Source: Apoderus coryli
Lineage: Eukaryota; Arthropoda; Insecta; Coleoptera; Attelabidae
DNA: 64,000 nucleotides
Assembly (NCBI GenBank): GCA_911728435.2
Contig: OU452200.1
Coordinates: forward strand, 1,054,001-1,118,000
Direction: 5' to 3'
The notes under the pieces were generated by a model, which was not told the origin of the DNA, made no database searches, and worked only from the letters and a program-made list of their open reading frames with translations. The position numbers and the translations under genes are program-made. This document shows, piece by piece, positions 56,735 through 64,000 of the stretch (positions within the stretch are counted from its first letter, which is position 1; each line of letters opens with the position of its first letter).

Positions 56735-57955
56735 AATAATCATTTATTGCCTAACAGACCTGAGCCCAATTACAAGACAAAAATTAATATCAAATAAATC
56801 TAACAAACTACAAATATACCAGAATGCTTAGTTATTCATAATACAAAATAACCAGATGAACGGGGTACCCTTGGGTCATATAACAACACCACAGTTCTTA
56901 ACAATAACTATATAAAACATAATAACCACCAAGTAGAACCCAAACAACAATATTGATGTTTAATAAAAATTTCCCATGCATCTCCGCAGATCAGCCAGGA
57001 ATCTGCCAATTTTGCCATCGAAAAAATTTAGTTCCTTATGTAAATTAAATGTATTCGTCAACTTACAAGCTCTACTCAATGGCGCACGTCCCTCATAGTT
57101 TGTTCGAAGATACGACACTTCGAATATATAATTGTTGCGGGCATAGTATTGCGAAAAATACAACATCTTTAAGCAACTAATGTTGTGAAAATTTGTTGTT
57201 GTTCTGATAACAAACCCCGGAGACCGAAATGCACCTTTAATAAGGGCATCGATATGCTGATTGAAAGTTAACTTACTATCAATCAGCACGCCAAGGTCCC
57301 TAATGGTAGAAGATAATTCTAGCACAGAGCTGTTAAGAATGTAATTAAAACGAATAGGAAACTACATTTTGACAAATTTAGTGGTAATTTGTTGGTTATG
57401 CAACCATTGCTAAGTCAGCCTGCAGTTGCAGACAATCTGCATTACCTTTGATTAACCTATAAAATCGTCTGCAAATAGCAGAAACTTACTCGTTATATTC
57501 AATCCGATGTCGTTAATGTAAATGAAGAAAATTAAAGGAGCCGCATTGCTACCCCGAGGCACCCCACTAGTCGCAGAAAACCCTCTCGACCTGAATCCAT
57601 TATACTCAACGAATAGTATGCGGTCAGATAGGTAAGAGTACAAAAATTGTAATAGATCTGAATGAAAACCATTATTGCCCATCTTTTGTAATATAGTGGC
57701 GTGATCCAACCCTTCGAGAAATCAGTATATATTGTGTCAACTTGTAATCCCTTCCCCACCGTAGAGTATATGGTTTCGAAGAATTCAGCTAGATTTGTTA
57801 CAGTTGACCGTTTCTGAAAAAAACCGTGCTGCTCAGTAACTATGCAATTTTTTAGTTGACCAAATAATTTTTCATGAATTATTCTCTCAAAGACTTTTGA
57901 AAAATTAGACAATATGGAGATGGGTCTATAGTCAGCAATTTTGTCGTAAACCGAT
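56735..57955 (-). pseudogene. Jockey/CR1-like LINE, decayed
   Basis: Minus strand: ADYRPISILSNFSKVFERII, TEQHGFFQKRSTVTNLAEFF, DTIYTDFSKG (catalytic Asp kept, the following A-F-D lost by a small deletion), then DHATILQKMGNNGFHSDLLQ, ATSGVPRGSNAAPLIFFIYI and LLFADDF. The C-terminal part survives in frame 57325-56960 with STIRDLGVLIDSKLTFNQHI. The usual G-V-P-Q-G-S-V-L-G-P is altered (R for Q, NAAP for VLGP). The 3' end near 56735 has aaataaataatcatttatt. Multiple breaks. Confidence 0.82.
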
Positions 57956-59009
57956 AACATTTCTTCCAGAATAGTTTGAAGATACTTTCGTCGCTACTTT
58001 TTAAAGATCCGAATATGATAAAACTTGATATTTATACTAATGATGACACTAACTTCCCTAATATTCACTCGTTGGTATAGCTACAGCTGGACAGTTATAG
58101 CATACCAGCAAAAATCAGACCTGATAGCGCCATTTACGTATCAAGCTGGGGGCGTTTCTCCCCATGGATGGTCAAAAAATACGGGAAATCAGGTTGAAAC
58201 ATCTGCAAAACATTCAATTGCATAAAATTATCCGAATCAACCCTTTATCATCTGCCCTCAGAACGCCACCGGGCAATTTAAAATTGATTAAATGATAGAC
58301 TATATTATCTAATATGTATAATGCGGTCCCAAAATGTGTCCGGCCCTTCGGTGCACCCATAAATTGCGGTTTGTGTAGCGTAACACATAGAACCAAAGGC
58401 AGGTATGCCTTTCGAAAAGGGACGAGACACGCTCCTGTGAACTTTATGGGGTCGTTAAATCAAATGACGTAAATATATTTATCGTTGACCCCACTGGAAT
58501 GTTAGAGACGCTCTAGTTACTACAGGGTATTTGGCACACATGAATAAAATAACATACTGTTGCTGTTTCAAATATACCTACTTCAAATGTGGAATCATTT
58601 AAAGAAAATTTTGAAATAATGGTCCATTCTTAAGTGGAGGTGTATATTTTCAATGACGAAATAAAAGTTGAAATTCCACAAAAATAAATTTAATAGAAAC
58701 TACCAATAATTATCCAAACATGTTTCATCAGTGGTAAAAAAGAGAAACTTTTAAAATTAATGTTCCAGAAAATTTCCATTGAGGTCACTTTTATGGATAT
58801 TTTTTTTTTGTTTAAATTAATAAAACTCCCGCACGCTGGTTATCTAGTACCATGCGGAGATATGGAACTCTACCACTAATTGCCTCGCAGGCTACGCCCA
58901 GTACCACTCTGCCATGCATACGCTTAAGATTACTCGACCCCCTCGATGTTGTGGGAGGTAAAGCCTTAGAACGAATGCCTTAGGATGATGACTTCGGTGC
59001 AATGTCATC
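57956..59009. other. No gene recognised
   Basis: Small frames at 58025-58225 and 58214-58396 carry no domain. 58830-58980 is GC-richer but non-coding as far as I can see. Confidence 0.45.
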
Positions 59010-59585
59010 ATCTTTCGCGTCTTTACATCAAGTTCGCGCTATGGTGTATTTTAACACCCCAAAGGTGTAAAGGAGGACGGGAACTGCGAGCATATTTGTT
59101 GCAGCGACTTTATTCTTTCCCGACAACTCTGATGACCAGATTTGTCGGAGCCGCCGCACGTACTCACTGCGAAGGGCTTGTTTCACCCGGCGGAATCTTG
59201 TATGTGGGTTTGAGCCGCGCCCAGGTACGTGTACGTCCCCCCGGCGTTCAACAAAATGTTTTAAGCCGCTTCCATCCACCAACTGCACGACCTCTCCGTT
59301 TCCTTCCTTAAGATGGATTTGTCGATCCCAAACTCCATGCCAACGTCATGAGTATACTGCTGCACTACCCTTATTGTGGTTTTTAGATCTTTGTCCCCGG
59401 AAGCATACCGTTTCAGGTTATCCATATAAAATTGATGAGTGACCTTATGCCTCCGGGCTGAGGGTGTGTCGCAAAAGTATCCGCGTGTGTTTCGTAGGGT
59501 TATTTTTATTGAGGATCGAAGTTGTATCTTATTCGGGCCATTAATCGTTGAACCATCGTCGAGCAACCACCTCAATCGGGGAAAT
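59010..59585 (-). pseudogene. R4/Dong-like LINE reverse transcriptase fragment
   Basis: Minus frame 59575-59261: HKVTHQFYMDNLKRYASGDK, then TTIRVVQQYTHDVGMEFGID, and frame 59288-59028: KQALRSEYVRRLRQIWSSEL and SGKNKVAATNMLAVPVLLYT, ending FGVLKYT. The pattern Y-M-D-D-L-K-L-Y-A, I-G-M-E-F-G-x-x-K and L-N-G-x-N-x-x-x-A-x-N-T-x-A-V-P-V-L-x-Y belongs to an R4/R2-like group of LINE reverse transcriptases. The second active-site Asp is Asn (YMDN), so it is inactive. Both ends are missing. Group naming is from memory of the motif. Confidence 0.65.
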
Positions 59586-62262
59586 AAGTAAATACATGGC
59601 GAAATTCGAACAACGCGACATTACAAAGTTCCTGAAACAGACGGGAGCCTATTGATTAATCATAAAGCTGAAGAATGCTACGCTTCAATCTTTGACTAGT
59701 AAAAAAAACAATCAGAGAAGCTAAAAAAGAAAAGGTGTCTTAAAGGTGAGCATATTGAAAAAAAACTTTCTTAAATCCCTAATTGTAAAATATTTCGTTT
59801 CATAGTGCATTCATCCTATACGGTATAAATATACTAAAATTCGCCCACAAACGACCGAACGAAACCATATAATTTTAATGAATCCATCTTAACCTGACCA
59901 CAAAGTCTCTTATGAGACCCTCCACTTTGACCAAACTGCCCAAACCAGATTTTCCTGAGGGAGAGAATCCTATAGAGAGACAACGCAATGATGCAAAAAC
60001 AAATGCCCACAATTCTCATTCAATTTTGCGGTTTGGAATCCACACACTTAGGCTGGCTACTTGGGGATTTTACCATTTCCACATATAACAGGGTTAAACT
60101 TGATTATTAATTTTATTTATCATACGGGGAAGAGCGAAAAATATTCTGATTCCATTGCATTTTTGAATATGAGTAATTTAAGGTGCCTTATAAAGAATAA
60201 AATTAAAAATATTGCGCTTCAGCTAAATTTGTCTAGGCTGAAAGTTAATTAGGAAGTTAAATTTTGTATTATTGCCCACCACCAACCACGTAAGCAACTT
60301 TTTTTTTGGGAATTTGTAAGGCGAAATTGAATTAAAACGATACAATGGAAAAAGTTACATAAAAACTTATAAAGGCACCACGGAGACCCATAAAAGAATG
60401 TGTAGTAGAATGGAGAGGTCAGAAATAGAGTTGGTGTTAGAGTAACAGTGGTGTCGTTCTTTTAAACATACTAGGGGGTACATGTTATTTCATATAAATT
60501 ATCAAAGAGTCTTTTCATAGAGCTCTACAGTCTCTCCGGATCAAGACAAAGATGTGTAAGCATCTTATAGTTAATAAAAAAGTTAACAGATAATAATAAT
60601 GATAATTTTTTTGGTTTTTAGTGGTTCGTTTACGAGAAACCTAATTTCAATAATACTTTGTTACTTGAATGTTATAAACGAACCACTGATAATAGAAGGA
60701 TATCATTCCAAAACATGCTTGGTAAAATATTAAATAAGGAAAAAAAATGGATTAGTTGCAAATTGCAACCCCTATTCTGTCAAAATTACACTTAAAGTTC
60801 TGTCTGGATATAAAACAATTATTGATTTTTTATAATTCAGTTTAAAATCGCAGAAATTAATCTACTAAGGGAAGACAAGAGCCAGAGAGTTTTCTTTTAA
60901 AATAATTAGAATTCCTCCAAATGTAGAAGTAGCAAATGGATTGTTTAAATAAAAAAATTGTATTTAATTTTATTCACGTTAACAAGTTTTACTTGCCCGC
61001 CAATGGCCATCCCAAACTTGACACTGTTCCCATAATTTTTTGCTGTTGTTAGTGTGAAAAAATAAACGACTAGCCCACCACACAAAATGAAAGAAACCAA
61101 ACGGGAATTTGTGTTGTTTCTCTTTTACTGTCAAAACATAAAACTGTTGTCGATAGATTTTTGGAAGTTGGACCCATATAACGTACAATACGAACTCTGC
61201 ATGAATTCGTGAGTCGACACACTACCAATTCTTAGCGGGTAGCACATATGTAAAAGGATTGATAAAATATTTCCTTCACAGTAAGCTTGTGAATTAATAA
61301 AATATATTAGTCAACCACTTTTTGCTACCTCATGTCGATATTTATAGTTTGTAGTGTCTGAAGAGAATTTGCATTCATTTTTCATTTCAACTCGCAAGGC
61401 TTATTTAAGCCCATTGCATGCATCCTTATTACAATTACAGATTGTTAAAATTTTCCTGGATTACTACTTACTAGGTTATCTGCGAAACGCAGAAACTCAA
61501 AGCCTTGACTGTCCAGAGACCTTACTCGGCAACTCATGTGTAACGACATACGACATCAGGAAGTCGCATGATAACCTTCCTGGTTTCCGGTTTGCCAATG
61601 CTACAAGTTGCAATTTGTCTTCCTGACCATCCAGTGGAAGAACGTTTCGATGATCCTGTCAGCTCCTTCAGCAACTTTGGGCGTGACGTTCAATGAAAGG
61701 AAATTTGATAATATTCAGAGTGTAACATTTGAGAAAAATTACTCATGACTATTTACACTAGTAGTTCACATTACCAAAGATTAATCTACACAATAGATAG
61801 TCAGCCCAATGCATTAAAATCAGAACATCTCTAAGTATGCCTGCCACTACGTGGCGTATACTAGCGTGTACAGCATAGAGCAGTATTGTCACAGCGAGAA
61901 ACCGTTTTGTAGCTTATTAATATCAGAAACAAAACGCAACGTATAACAATTAGTTACATCATTTGCAACAGATATGCACCGGCAATGCTGTATTGTCAGA
62001 GAGAGAAATTGATGAAATTCTGTATTAATCTGGAGGGGATACGTAGGGAGGGTAGAAAAAAAGCAAGCGAATGTGGTGTGTGTCGTGCTGTTGCCGATTC
62101 GTCGGTAAAAGAAACACACAGGGTGCTTTATTACAAGTACAGTATTGAAATAAAAGTCTAATCTGTATGAATTAAATTTAATATAATAATAGACCAGTCC
62201 CATGATCAGTGGCAAACAATCATTAAATGAAAAGCTTTTAGATAGAAACATACTTTTGACTC
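59586..62262. other. No gene recognised over about 2.7 kb
   Basis: Frames at 60061-60252, 60979-61188 (minus), 61354-61626 and 61889-62269 (minus, 126 codons) have no recognisable domains, signals or splice context. A 13-bp inverted repeat is listed separately. Confidence 0.45.
60620..60687. repeat. Short inverted repeat, 13-bp arms
   Basis: agtggttcgttta (60620-60632) is complementary to 60675-60687 across 42 bases. Confidence 0.7.
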
Positions 62263-62714
<452 letters not shown>

Positions 62715-62814
62715 TAACCAAATTTGGTACAAAAATACTATTGGACATGGGACATGGCAAGGAGCTGATTAGATTTTGGGAAACATTGAGCGTAGGCAAA
62801 GGGTTTGAAAGAGG

Positions 62815-63320
62815 GTTCAAAAATTAAAAAAAAACAATAGTTCTTAAACTTATCCGAAATATTGAATAATTTTTTATCGTTGTGATAGAATATAACCTAA
62901 AAAATGTTACATAAAAGAATTAGTTCACACAGGCGTTCGAAAATAGTCTTAAAAAAAGGATCAAAAACGAAAAAAAAATGTTTCCCAAATATACCAGAAA
63001 AATTGGCTAATTATATATAGCTTTCATATAAGATAACCTAAAAAATGCAGAATAAAATTTTTATTTACATAGGCATTCGTAAATAGTAAAAAAAGGGGTA
63101 AAATAAAAAAAATTAAAATGTAAAAAATTTTATATTTAACCAGTTGAATTGGTGTTAAAAATACACGACAAAAATTAATGTTCCATAGGCGTCCGTGAAA
63201 ATTCTATAAAAGGGTCAGAAAAAATTTGTATCCGTGATAACTCAAAAACCACTTAACGGATAACCTGCAACATGCAGCATAACAATTTTGTATACATAGG
63301 CGTTCGTAAATACTAGATAA
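62815..63320. repeat. Diverged tandem repeat, spacing 111-140 bp
   Basis: A core like cataggcgttcgtaaata occurs at 62928, 63068, 63184 and 63295. Each copy is preceded by ataacct...aatg and followed by an A-rich tract with aaaggg-type motifs. Four degenerate copies are visible. Confidence 0.7.
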
Positions 63321-63913
63321 TTGTGTTATTTTACTAGTATAGATATTTTTGAGTAAATTAATTCGGTTATAATCGATGAGTAGAATCTTTGGAGTAAAAT
63401 ACATTTCACAAAAACCCTGAACCATATTTCTCAATAGATTTAAATTTTCATTAAACACAGATTAAAAATTCTAATTTTTTACATCCTGCATTTCGAAACC
63501 GTATTTTTTTAAATAATTATTGTCATGCTGGAAATTTCAAACCTTGTTTACTTCAGCAACTTGTAAAAAGCACAGCCTTTTTAATATTAATATTTCTTAA
63601 AATCGATATTACGCGATAACGATGACTTTCTATCAATATCACAGAAGGATACATTTATTACGTATATAATTTGTTAGATTTTACATCTCCGAATTGAAAC
63701 ACACGCAAAAAATGTGCATAAAAAAGTTAGGGTAGCATTTCACGCCTGTATGCTCCTTTAATTTACCCGCCACGACAAGTTGAATCTGCTGTTTGAGTTT
63801 GATCCTTAAAACTGAATCAGGTAATAACCGGAAGTCCTATCTATAACGCCAAATTTCCTTAATTTAAGTATAACTTTTTGATGCATCCTTATATCCGAAA
63901 TTGATATTTAAAA
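63321..63913. other. No gene recognised
   Basis: AT-rich, nothing supported. Confidence 0.5.
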
Positions 63914-63949
63914 TTAAATGACTAAAATAATATTATTTTAGTCATTTAA
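63914..63949. repeat. Perfect 36-bp palindrome
   Basis: ttaaatgactaaaataat is followed immediately by its exact reverse complement. There is no loop; the centre is at 63931/63932. Confidence 0.9.
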
Positions 63950-64000
63950 AATTATTGTCTAAAACATTTAATGAACCAGCCCTGTATATTTATACTATTA

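Noticed and set aside
58985..59311. Plus-strand frame of 108 codons
   Set aside because: Antisense to the R4-like reverse transcriptase fragment.

Overview
This window looks like intergenic, repeat-dominated DNA of an arthropod, most probably an insect; I infer a beetle-like genome but cannot prove the order. The base composition is AT-rich and there are no operons. Almost every recognisable protein signal belongs to a decayed transposable element: LINEs of Jockey/CR1-like, R1/I-like (with RNase H), RTE-like and R4-like types, and DNA transposons of the mariner, Tc1, pogo and Crypton-like groups. I find no complete host gene. Three short stretches could be host exons: 20188-20326, 48773-48998 and, weakly, 42154-42189.

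Layout, 1-20 kb: a Tc1 fragment and a LINE tail (125-622); one arm of an 88-bp inverted repeat (1391-1478) whose partner lies at 9061-9149; a nearly full-length but inactive mariner (2411-3567); a DDE remnant (6755-6905, minus); a deleted pogo-like transposase (7535-8357); a foldback hairpin (9107-9195); an R1-like RNase H piece (9540-9852); a Jockey-like LINE (11182-13165); a CR1-like RT piece (14005-14560); a satellite array with a three-monomer higher-order period and a head-to-head inversion (15430-16778); and a deleted second mariner (17586-18278).

20-42 kb: tail-to-tail LINE ends (20893-22040); a perfect 38-bp palindrome (23817-23854); a minisatellite (24760-25064); two minus-strand LINEs (25946-27700 and 27868-28775, the second carrying a foldback insertion); a nested pair in which an R1-like LINE sits inside an RTE-like LINE (29853-31985); a plus-strand R1-like copy (33346-34375); an interrupted Tc1 element (35250-37579); and two tail-to-tail LINEs (38945-41150), one with an unbroken 319-codon frame.

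42-64 kb: an RTE-like or R4-like LINE C-terminus with a hairpin (42510-42775); a Crypton-like recombinase exon with a good splice donor (44101-44372); an RTE-like LINE split by about 1.1 kb (45094-47097); more Jockey/CR1-like LINEs (47153-48495, 49788-51640, 51917-52640, 53387-54920, 56735-57955); a Tc1 remnant (55206-55905); an R4-like LINE (59010-59585); a 450-bp TTTA microsatellite (62263-62714); diverged 111-140-bp repeats; and a 36-bp perfect palindrome near the end.

The elements do not form a pathway. What they share is history: repeated 5' truncation, nesting, microhomology deletions and foldback (template-switch-like) insertions. I did not find a convincing new functional system. The most useful leads are the foldback scars, the satellite architecture, the matching LINE breakpoints at 9852 and 30694, and the spliced-looking Crypton exon. 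All boundaries were judged by eye and are approximate unless a repeat defines them.
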